Positions 1 to 7,994 of a stretch of 19,672 bases of DNA are shown here, piece by piece. The notes beneath the pieces are model-generated. The model did no database searches and was not told where the DNA came from. It saw only the letters and a list, made by a program, of their open reading frames with translations. The stretch's first letter is position 1. Every line of letters begins with the position of its first letter. The stretch covers positions 1-19,672 of the forward strand of contig KN817768.1 in assembly GCA_000827495.1 (NCBI GenBank), in the 5' to 3' direction. A program made the translations under genes and the position numbers. The stretch comes from Hypholoma sublateritium FD-334 SS-4. Its lineage: Eukaryota; Basidiomycota; Agaricomycetes; Agaricales; Strophariaceae.

Positions 1-1231
1 TCTTGTACTACCTGCAAACGCAGTAAACCATCTACTCAAAAACCTTATGGACTACTAAATCCATTGCCAGTACCTTCCCTTCCCTGGGAATCAATTGGAA
101 TAGACTTCGTGGGGCCCTTACCCGAATCTAAGAATAGAGACGGAGCCTACGATCAAGTCACNGTTATCATTTGCCTGCTAACTGCGATGGTACATATTGT
201 TCCTAGCCGGATGAATTACACTGCCTCTCAAGTAGCTGAACTTATGTTCGAGAGCGTGTACAAACTCCACGGCATCCCAAAGCATATTATTAGTGACCGA
301 GATGTTCTATTCACCAGTACATTTTGGAAGCGCCTACATCAACTCGTAGGTACTAAACTAAATATGTCCAGCGCNTACCACCCAGAAACCGACGGATCAA
401 CGGAACGCGCAAATCGCACTGTCACTCAAATGTTGCGACAATGTGTGAACGACAAGCAGACGGATTGGGTTGCCAAATTACCCGCTATAGAATTCGCCAT
501 TAACTCCGCGCGTTCTCATAGCACCAGCTACGCTCCAGCCTCCATTCTTCCTCAACACAGGACGTATGCCTCGCTCCATGATTTGGGACTCAGCCGACAA
601 ATCTGAGTACCCGTCAATCCGGAACTTCACCTTACAATGAAAGTTAGCCATCATTGCAGCACATGACTCAGTTCTCGCAGCTCGGGTCAAGCAGACTCAT
701 GATGCAAATCAACACCGCCGAATGGAACCTTTCAAAGTCGGTGATCTAGTTTACGTAGCCACGAAAAATATATCTTTTCCTCAAGGCTTGGCACGTAAAC
801 TGATCCCTAAGTATATGGGGCCGTATCCCATTACCCAAGACTTCAACAACCATTCATTTAGAATTAACCTACCAAGTACCTTCAAACAGCGAGGACTGCA
901 TGACATCTTTCATGCCTCCTTGTTACGCGTACACATTCCCAACGATGACAGATTATTTCCTGGACGTGACGTGAGTCAATTAAGTCCTGAAATAGATTCT
1001 GATCAAGAATGGGCGGTTAATAAAATTATTGGGCACTCGGGCGCTGGAACAGACGCCCGATTCAAAATCCTTTGGAAAGCCGGAGACGTAACCTGGCTTC
1101 CCTACGCACAAGTCGCTCATCTGAATGCGCTAAAGGAGTATCTCGAACTCCACAGCGTTCCCACCATCCAGGCCTTGCCAATCGGCTCTGANATCATGTC
1201 TGGAACAGATAATCAGACTAATATGGGATAA
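1..1231 (+). pseudogene. Broken Ty3/Gypsy pol: integrase core plus GPY/F and chromodomain
   Basis: The frame is open from base 1, beginning with a C-x-x-C pair that matches the end of the integrase HHCC zinc finger. Counting from the methionine at 64, the catalytic triad is visible as D14 (in IDFVG), D78 (in SDRD) and E114 (in DGSTERANR); the last two are separated by the usual 35 residues. After about base 540 the homology moves from frame 1 to frame 2, so frame 1 ends spuriously at 606, and frame 2 carries an in-frame TGA at 638-640. Frame 2 is then open from about 641 to 1231. It shows the YMGPY element of the GPY/F module (about 810-830) and a C-terminal chromodomain-like stretch (about 1007-1150, WAVNKIIG to LKEYLE). 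Chromodomains of this class direct integration to modified chromatin. One frameshift and one stop make this a decayed copy, unless they are consensus errors between collapsed copies. Confidence 0.9.
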
Positions 1232-1357
1232 ATATATTATCTATTACTTTCACCAACAGAGTCCTTTGTATAAAGACTCTGTGTAATAGTTCAGTAAAAT
1301 TTCAGAAAACAAAACATTTCCGTCGCTCCTCAACAACAAAAACTCAGCTCATCCAGT

Positions 1358-2419
1358 ATGTTCTCCCCTAGCTCGTACTACCCCGTCTCGAATGCCNGCG
1401 CCGCTCCAAGAGGCGCGGCACCTCCCGGCCTTACGCCGAACGGCCGGTCTCTGCTCAACCTCGCGAAAGTAGCCGCCTACTGTCGACCTGCGCCCGCCCT
1501 CCTTACTAAAACNGACGCTAATGGCAGCTCGCAGACCTCCAGCTCGGAGCCGTCTACCACGTCACTTACCTATCCTAACTCCCGATTCAAAACACGCCGT
1601 CTCACTCTGGCACCTGAATTCATCCCCGCGCCACCACCCGTACCACCACCGTCGATCACGGATATCTTCGGGACGTCGGATTCTTCCGACTCGGAAGGCT
1701 TCTTCGGAAGTCCCCCTCCTGGCCTGTATTCCAGTCACCCTGATCTTCACNGAGTGCGCACGGACAGCCNGTCGGATCACCTCAATGCCGTCGGCAAGCG
1801 CCCNTGGCCCATCAACGTACAAGCGCCCGAGCCCGCCTTGCAGTTACGATCCCGGCCTCATGTCTTCTCCCTAGACCCTCTCCGAACTCAACTCCCACGT
1901 GTGTCGACCGACGCCCTGGATCTCGTNGACCGACACCCTCTTCTCAACCGCCGATCACTTATCACAATCGAACTACTCAATAACTCGGCCGTCCATCCTC
2001 ACCTCCTCGTAACCAGTTTCCATGTGTCCCAGCTTGGACTCATCATTGCGACAGACGGACGCTATCGCAAGGGGATGCCCCCGCATCAGATCACCACTGC
2101 TGGTTACCACGAGTTTGCTCGACTATTTAACTCCGTCGAAGCATCTCTCCGCAACCACATTCAATTCGTCGAATTTGATCCCATCACCCTTCACCTCAGC
2201 ATCGGCGAAGGGTATGCTCCCAGGTTACCAGATTTCGAAATCCCCCCTGGCCTCGTGTATCCACACGACATCCACGACACCCGCTTTTCCCGGTATCAGC
2301 GCCACCTGCGCATCTTCCGCCTGGGACCAACCGAGTACGCCAACCGGACTCGTCTGATCNGCGACTCATCGCCTGCAACCAGCGGAGCCATCACGCTCGA
2401 CCGATTCCACATCTACTGA
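1358..2419 (+). CDS. Unknown 353-aa ORF in the env position of the retrotransposon
   Basis: An uninterrupted ORF begins 126 bp after the pol stop and ends 62 bp before the 3' LTR, so it lies inside the element. I do not recognise the family. The first ~190 residues look disordered, rich in Pro, Ser and Arg, with a PAPPPVPPPS run near residue 90. The last ~165 residues look folded, with hydrophobic beta-like stretches (LLVTSFHVSQLGLIIATDG around 216-234). The tetrapeptide PPGL occurs three times, at about residues 22, 120 and 296. There is no signal peptide or membrane segment, so it is not a typical envelope glycoprotein. Seven codons contain N. Its survival without stops beside a broken pol suggests recent activity of the family or selection on this product. 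It could be an accessory protein, a displaced gag-like protein, or a captured host gene. Confidence 0.6.
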   Translation: MFSPSSYYPVSNAXAAPRGAAPPGLTPNGRSLLNLAKVAAYCRPAPALLTKXDANGSSQTSSSEPSTTSLTYPNSRFKTRRLTLAPEFIPAPPPVPPPSITDIFGTSDSSDSEGFFGSPPPGLYSSHPDLHXVRTDSXSDHLNAVGKRXWPINVQAPEPALQLRSRPHVFSLDPLRTQLPRVSTDALDLXDRHPLLNRRSLITIELLNNSAVHPHLLVTSFHVSQLGLIIATDGRYRKGMPPHQITTAGYHEFARLFNSVEASLRNHIQFVEFDPITLHLSIGEGYAPRLPDFEIPPGLVYPHDIHDTRFSRYQRHLRIFRLGPTEYANRTRLIXDSSPATSGAITLDRFHIY

Positions 2420-2470
2420 AAAAGCTCTAGATACTTTGGGCTTCTGCACTGACCACCCCGTGCGAACCCC

Positions 2471-2479
2471 AGAAGGGCG
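2471..2479 (+). other. Polypurine tract upstream of the 3' LTR
   Basis: AGAAGGGCG is purine-rich and lies two bases before the first base of the LTR. This is where the plus-strand primer of LTR retrotransposons sits. It is short and has one C, so the exact extent is uncertain. Confidence 0.6.
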
Positions 2480-2481
2480 TA

Positions 2482-2975
2482 TGTAACGTTTTCACTGCCC
2501 TGCACCGCATCACCCCGGATGCCGTGCCGGCAGCCTTATCTAGTCACACGTCCATCACTTGTACCATCTAATCTACGACTCCTTCTGTACTTAGCCTCGG
2601 TCCCCTCGTCTCACATCTGTTGTACCTAGTCAGTAGATTAGCATTGCTAATACTACTATGACTGTCTNTCCTTCTCTGACTCTTTCTCTGACTCCTTCTG
2701 ACTCCTTCTGACTCTGTAAGAGTCAGNCTTCTCTGCTTGACTCTGAGGCAAGCAACTAGCTATCCTATTGGATAAAGGCTACTTGACTCATAGGTAAGAA
2801 TATGTATAAGTAGCCCTCTTTTGTACCCATGTAAAGTAGTGTAAAGTTTCAATAGAACTGTTCACCCCTGTTCATCAGAACGACAACCCTAAGCAAACCC
2901 AAACACTAACCAACCTTTGTAACGTCCCTGACTTCAAGTGTCACACTTTGCCTCTTAAAGCTCACAAACGTTACA
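2482..2975 (+). repeat. 3' long terminal repeat (494 bp)
   Basis: The segment begins TGTAACGT and ends ACGTTACA, a perfect 8-bp terminal inverted repeat with the canonical TG...CA ends, and follows a polypurine tract. It contains a TATA-like GTATAAGTA at 2804-2812, consistent with a U3 promoter, followed by about 160 bp that would hold R and U5. The composition changes sharply at its right edge into GC-rich DNA, which supports the boundary. The 5' LTR is not in the window, so the ends rest on the inverted repeat and the polypurine tract rather than on LTR-LTR alignment. Confidence 0.85.
2675..2726 (+). repeat. CTGACTC repeats and hairpin inside the LTR
   Basis: Decamers ACTCCTTCTG stand in tandem at 2691 and 2701, preceded by looser CTGACTC units. 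The last unit forms a perfect 7-bp stem, CTGACTC (2708-2714) and GAGTCAG (2720-2726), with a 5-nt loop. GACTC-type boxes upstream of the TATA-like site could be U3 enhancer elements; that role is inferred. Confidence 0.7.
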
Positions 2976-3219
2976 CGACAGCGCCTTCCTCCGCCTCTGC
3001 ATGGGCGCCCTCCGCCTGCTCCGTCCGCACTCGTCCCCTCCGCCGCCGCAACTCCTTCCGCTTCCGTCGCACCCCCGGATCAGCGACACCCCGCCCCGAC
3101 GCCTCCCCTCCGCGACGACTCCCCCCCCGCGCTCGCTGATCCGCGACCGCTGCTCAGAGCGCGGTGTGCACGGTGCCGACAGAGACACCTCCTGCCCGCG
3201 CGAGCTCCTCAGCGCACGC

Positions 3220-3299
3220 AGCTCGACTACGACGGCGCCACGCTGCGCAGGAGCCGACGTCCCGTGAATGGACAAGCGGAGCGGATACGCCGCTCGTCG
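3220..3299 (+). repeat. 80-bp repeat, copy 1
   Basis: Begins AGCTCGACTACGACGGCGCC and ends GCCGCTCGTCG. It aligns without gaps to 3606-3685, with about 16 mismatches. Half of the mismatches fall in one codon phase, a weak and non-decisive hint of coding constraint. Confidence 0.75.
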
Positions 3300-3605
3300 C
3301 GTCGAGGAGCACGGTCTGCAGGGCGCTGCGCGTCGGCGCCAACAGAGACGCCTCATGTGTCGTGCTTGAGCCCGCACCGGCCGCACGCGCACACGCCCGG
3401 GCAGGTCGCCGTCGAATGTGGATTCGAGGAGGATCTACCTACAGATCTCGAGGCGCCGTTCAGAGCGCCCGCCGTCGACGTCGACAATCGGCTCGATCAT
3501 GCGCTGTCGCACAGCCCCTGACACAGTCTGCAGGACACGGCGCGTCGGCGCCGTCAGAGACATGTGCAGAAATGTATCTAATGGACAGGCACGAATACCA
3601 CGCGC

Positions 3606-3685
3606 AGCGCGACTACGACCGCGCCGCGAAGCGCAGGAGCAGACTCGCCCTCAATGGGCAAGCGAAGCGGACGAGCCGCTCGTCG
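3606..3685 (+). repeat. 80-bp repeat, copy 2
   Basis: Begins AGCGCGACTACGACCGCGCC and ends GCCGCTCGTCG. This is the partner of the unit at 3220-3299, 386 bp downstream in the same orientation. Confidence 0.75.
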
Positions 3686-4262
3686 GCGCGGACAGACCTA
3701 CATTAGGATGTGCTTCACGTCGCGGCGGACTCGCCATCAACGGACCCGCTTGGCGAGACTCGCCTGCTCCAGGCGCGGCGGCACGTACTTACAACGATCA
3801 CAGCGCACTCCGCCCCCAACGCCAGCCACCAGAAACACGGCATCCGATGGGTGCGTACCGTCAGCGCCGACACCCAGAAGCACAAAATGCGAGGGGTGCG
3901 GCCCGAGAGGCACCGGGCGCCATGTTCGTGAGCTCGCTGTCAGTGTCCGGCAGCGACGTCGTATACTAACCTTATCTGCAGCGCCAGCATCGTGTCGTCC
4001 GCTGAGCAACGGTGCGGCGCCGACAAAGGGAGCGGTGCAGGTGAGTACATCATCTGCTACACCGTATACTTACGCACAGCCGCCTCGTCGCGATACGCCC
4101 GCCTGAGAGTCGCGCCATGCGTATCTCGCTACATTGCACGCACCGGCGCCGCTACCGACCACGGGCACACCGACGAGCGCGGTCCGCAGAATCGACGACA
4201 GACGAATCTGCACGAAAACGAACGGTGATCAGTACTGAACACCAGCGGTCAGGGCGGAATGC

Positions 4263-4662
4263 TTACGCTGGATAAGTTCGCGTCGACGCCCATGGACGCG
4301 AGGCACAAGTGCAATGAAGGTGAGCGCGTCGTCTCGGTGGACAACGACGCCGTGTACTCACCGTCAGCCGCCTCGTCACAGGCAGAGCGCCGCGAAACAG
4401 GCTAGAAGCACACGAGAGACACACCTTGAGTCGGGCCGCCCGCTGTGCAGACAGGCTGGACGCCGCCGCCGACTGCGCGGCGCACATGACGGTGAGTACA
4501 TCACCTTGTAGCAGATCTGACGGGCGCGCGCCGTCGACGACGCCGGATGGATCTGCAGGAACGACCGACGATCAGCACTCGACACCCACGACGCAAGGCG
4601 GATCGCTTACTTTGGGCGTCTGGTTGCCTTTCGGAGATGTGCTTCACGAGCGCGCTCTCCAT
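4263..4662 (-). CDS. Candidate spliced minus-strand gene start, unknown product
   Basis: A possible first exon runs from an ATG at 4662 to 4611 (17 codons plus one base, beginning MESALVKHISERQPDAQ). A 58-nt candidate intron (4610 to 4553) has a GTAAGC donor, a CTGATC branch-like site and a TCCTGCAG acceptor, and splicing it keeps the frame open to a stop at 4263. A TATA box and a pyrimidine-rich stretch lie upstream. Further donor-like GTGAGT and GTAAGT sites on this strand at 4361 and 4073 suggest additional exons, so the stop at 4263 may not be the true end. The product matches no family I know, and the surrounding repeats and high GC make chance frames likely. A non-coding or decayed transcript is equally possible. 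Confidence 0.25.
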
Positions 4663-4730
4663 CGGACGATGGCCGAGAGGCGGAACGCACGCCGTAGTCG
4701 ACACAGGCGGCCAGTGCGCCGCGCTGGGCG

Positions 4731-4818
4731 GGAGACGATGAGGAGGGGAGGAGAGGAGAGCAGGAGAGGAGAGGAAGAGGGGATGTCGGTATCTAGCCCA
4801 GAACACCATGCCTTTATA
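4731..4818 (-). promoter_or_regulatory. Candidate promoter: TATA box plus pyrimidine-rich tract (minus strand)
   Basis: On the minus strand TATAAAGG (4818-4811) is followed by a long C/T stretch (complement of the purine tract at about 4738-4783, made of GGAGAGGAGA-type units) and then by the candidate ATG at 4662. TATA followed by a CT-rich start region is a common basidiomycete core-promoter arrangement. That this is a working promoter is inference. Confidence 0.4.
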
Positions 4819-4849
4819 CATATTTCGCTAGACCTTGTACGTACATAGC

Positions 4850-5660
4850 GGATATAAATGGAAAAACGGTGTTTCGCGTCACTAGTATTTCGCCCGATTC
4901 ATGGGCGCTTAGCGAGTGGTGCGATCTGCGATCGCCGCTTGCACGTCCGTTTATTCCCCGTTCCTTTGCATATTGGATGTAAAACTCCTATACAATGAAA
5001 TAAACGGCCCTGTAGTACTCAAAGGGGTCCAGGTGTATTTCACACAAGTCAATAATAATACATGTGTTCAAACACTGCGCATGTGCAGTATCGTCTGAAC
5101 ACATACTGTGAGCTGCAAACACCCCCAGCAACCCACCCGTCAATCGTACGACAATCCCATGTACCACACCCGTGCCTCCCACACAGCCGTAACGCGTCAG
5201 AAAACAGGGGAAATGCTGGGATGCCTGCAAATCTCCGGGAATGGGCTTCCGACCGCACCCACATCCTGTTCACGGAGCTGTGGAATGCGCTAGAAACCTG
5301 TTCGCTGGCATGACACTGGACCCTTGATGGGGCGCATATGACATCTTACGGACTGTTTTCGGTAACGCCGCACAGCGCGAAATGGATGCGCGCTGTGGAA
5401 TCTAGGCAGGAGGAGATGATGGGGCCTTGCCGCATTGAATATGACGCATATCTTTTGTAGTTCCAAACCTCCGCCCACATAACTTCTACAGCATATATAT
5501 AGACCATATTTGAGCCTGTTATGAGAGATTCCAGGCGTTTTATAGAGAACTACGGGAGCGCGTCGCAGTGCGCTGCACGAGGATCCTCCGCGTCCGGGCA
5601 CATTCAACGGGGACCTGACGCAAGCCTGGCTCGCCAAGAGCCACTTTTCTAGGCCCGGAG
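4850..5660. other. No gene recognised
   Basis: Only short frames are present on either strand, with no family resemblance, and I could not assemble a convincing spliced gene. The one clear structure is the nested inverted repeat at 5062-5104, listed separately. Base composition is mixed and less GC-rich than the block to the left. Confidence 0.6.
5062..5104. repeat. Nested inverted repeat
   Basis: The outer arms ATGTGTTCA (5062-5070) and TGAACACAT (5096-5104) are perfect 9-bp complements. Between them ACTGCGCATGTGCAGT (5074-5089) is itself a near-perfect palindrome. The whole could form a cruciform, or a hairpin if transcribed. There is no associated ORF. Confidence 0.7.
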
Positions 5661-5669
5661 GTAACTATG

Positions 5670-6410
5670 CATCCATAAATAGCCTTGAACATAATGTGAG
5701 ACGTTTTCCTGGGTTTCTAGTGGCGAAATGGGCGAGGAGAAGAGGGTGATGAGCTCACCCGGGTAGACGGCTCATATCGTTTTCAATTCTAACCTCTCGG
5801 GCCCAAATTCTCTCAATAAATTAGATATTATGTGTAGCTAACTATATATGTTGTTCTGTATTACTAGGTGGAAAAGTGGAGGAGTGCGATTCTGTTCACC
5901 GCGGGAGAGGCATAGGCGCGCCTGACGCAATGGAATACCGATAACTTTTGCACAGCTCTATTTCAAGACACGATACTTTGGGATCTCGTTAACCGTTATT
6001 ATACCCACCCACTGTAATGATTCTGTTGTTTATTATTGCGAAATACGTGAGCGCGCTCGGCTACACTGCACAGGCGTCTTCCGTGCTTGTACGACACAGC
6101 GGGGACCTAGGTTGCCACGCGCCGTAATCCTAGTCTCGGCGGTGGTAAGAGACCTAAAAATAGAACCGATCAATAAGATTCGGGACGTTTATTGGTATCT
6201 TACGGAGCGAATGGGGCGAGGAGGAACGGTGGGCTGACAGGTGCCGCGTTCCCAGTCGTATTGCTCATATCTTTGCGAATACAACAGTCATCCGTATGAA
6301 TCTGGATACACGTACTCTTTATACTTATAATAATACAAACCAATGGCTGAATTGGTGATTTATTGAAAAATGCAAGAGCGCGTTCACGCGCAGCGCAGGG
6401 CATCATCCGT
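5670..6410 (+). repeat. Two diverged direct copies about 484 bp apart
   Basis: The stretch around 5675-5785 aligns by eye with that around 6150-6270. Anchors are GACGTTT, then GCGAAATGGGCGAGGAG at 5723 against GCGAATGGGGCGAGGAG at 6207, then GCTCATATC in both. Weaker similarity continues to about 5920 and 6405 (GAGTGCG with CGCGGGAGAGGCATAGG against GAGCGCG with GCAGCGCAGGGCATC). No coding potential is seen. This is a decayed duplication of unknown origin. Confidence 0.5.
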
Positions 6411-7780
6411 ATTCAATCGCTTTCGACGCGGCGCGCGTCACTTGCTGCCGTTAACGCTAGGTCCGGCGTTAGCTCCTAGTCAAGTGCCTGGGAACAATAA
6501 ATCACAGAATGTCTAGATTCAAAAGCGTCGAATGAATGGTTCACGCGCTGTGCGCCACTCGACGCGCTCCTTCAATTTCTTCCCAGACAGCCATGAATAT
6601 ATTACTACAAGTGTACTATACGGAGCCTACGTTATGGTAGTACCAGTACAGTAGCTTGAATGAGATTGCTGGATGAGAGGAATACCCTTTTCTCCTCACC
6701 CCAAAGCGTATCATCCATGCACGAGTCTTATTCACAGGCTTTCTGGGCGAAGGAGAATCAGGCCGTCTACTGTGCGCGAACAAGCAGCACGCTCGGCTGA
6801 CCGCGCTCTCGAAATTCAAATAACACACGGGCTGCTAGATTCAGCGTATGGTATTCCAAACATAGGGGGAAAGAGAAAGAACGCAGGTAGGACTAGGTTC
6901 TGCAGATCCTGAACTCTCCGCTGGCGATGTCATAAGTTTGTTACAGATCCCTAATTGATGGGATTGATGAAATAGCCGAGAAGAAGAGGCTAGTCTTTGG
7001 TGTGAACATGAGTGAATCGGGGATGGGGGAGATCGTGTCAGGTAATTTCTCAATACTCAGACAATACTATTTATTATATACAGAAACTTTCTACGCTACA
7101 GCTGCACCAAGGGCGCAGTTACTTCTCAGTGTTTCTGCGCGCTATATTCAGACATAAATACATTTATTGCAGATTCGGTGCTGCTGTGTTTGTGGTGCAA
7201 ATACAATGGCGGTCTCCGCGGAATACATGCACATAAAATAATGGGCTAGCCAATGAATAATAAGGTTCATTAAATGCATATGCGGGTGGTCTGGGATTTG
7301 TGGAAGGACGAATGGAGCATGCCCGCATCCCTGCGTGGCTAATGCCGAAGTACGTACAGCGAATTTTGTTTTTGACCTTCCCGCCACCTGGCGAATCCAC
7401 ACCCACATGTTTCCCATCCCCCCCCTCCTTTCTTTGTCGCCGTGTATCGAAGATGGGCTTCACCTTTGGTGGGTGCCTATTCTACACATAAACAGCGACC
7501 CCCAACCGACGCTCACCTTCCTTCCAGTGTCTCCAAATATTCTTGCCGAAAAACAGGACACGTCACAGATATCTGGTAAGTCATTTTGTACTACTGAAGC
7601 TGGATACTTTGCTCACCTTCTCGTCTGCAGCTCATTGCGGCTGTAGACAGAGGGGTGCGCGGGTGCGCATTGGACACGGTGCCAGCACATAGCACCTCCA
7701 GAGTGCAAACACAACAGTACGACTGCCCCGACACGTCAGCACCTTTCCACAACATGTAACACCATTCCCAGCCACCCTTC
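6411..7780. other. No gene recognised
   Basis: This 1.4-kb stretch has only short frames (up to about 100 codons) without family resemblance. I checked both strands for short-intron gene models and found none that hold together. No tRNA A/B-box pair was seen. Some sequence near 7300-7650 is C/T-rich with open frames, but these overlap on both strands and look fortuitous. Confidence 0.55.
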
Positions 7781-7994
7781 CCAGCTGCGGGACGTCATTT
7801 GGAGGTCACGGCCTCGCGGCGAGCGTCAGACAGCCTCCACGGCACGCAGTCCACCGATACGCAACGCGCTTGTTCCCCAGCCGTGTCCCGAGCATCAATA
7901 ACACCATGTAACTCGTTTGGAATGGTTGGGACGGCGGGGGTCGAATGTCTACGCAGTGGAGGCAGCAGCGCGCGCAATGCGCGTTGGGCGCGCG

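Larger units (their letters stand above)
1..2975 (+). mobile_element. 3' part of a Ty3/Gypsy chromovirus LTR retrotransposon
   Basis: The element enters from the left edge, so its 5' LTR, gag, protease and reverse transcriptase are outside the window. What remains, in order, is the integrase zinc-finger end and catalytic core, a GPY/F module and chromodomain, an extra ORF, a polypurine tract and the 3' LTR. The order integrase to chromodomain to LTR is diagnostic of Ty3/Gypsy chromoviruses. Twelve single N calls lie within these 2.7 kb, against five in the other 17 kb, as expected where several variant copies were collapsed in assembly. The copy is inactive as read because the pol frame is broken. 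The 3 prime flank directly after the LTR is CGACA; whether this is a target-site duplication cannot be tested without the 5' end. Confidence 0.9.
2976..4620. repeat. GC-rich block of degenerate repeats
   Basis: This block has much higher GC than the AT-rich flanks and contains several families of imperfect repeats. An 80-bp unit at 3220-3299 recurs at 3606-3685 with about 16 substitutions and no indels. A segment beginning GTCTGCAGG recurs at about 3313 and 3528. GGTGAGTACATCA occurs at 4040 and 4491. A 58/59-nt intron-like unit occurs at 4208-4266 and 4553-4610 (minus strand). GATGTGCTTCACG occurs near 3708 and 4637. Many arginine-rich ORFs run through it on both strands, as expected from GC-rich DNA, and none resembles a known protein. 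It could be a decayed tandem array, a fast-changing multi-exon gene, or both. Confidence 0.65.

Noticed and set aside
3164..3969. Long plus-strand Arg/Ala-rich frames (180 and 183 codons) in the GC-rich block
   Set aside because: GC-rich DNA yields long stop-free frames on both strands, and these switch frame between repeat copies. Composition is low complexity and no family is recognisable. A weak similarity between repeat copies in translation is explained by the DNA repeat.
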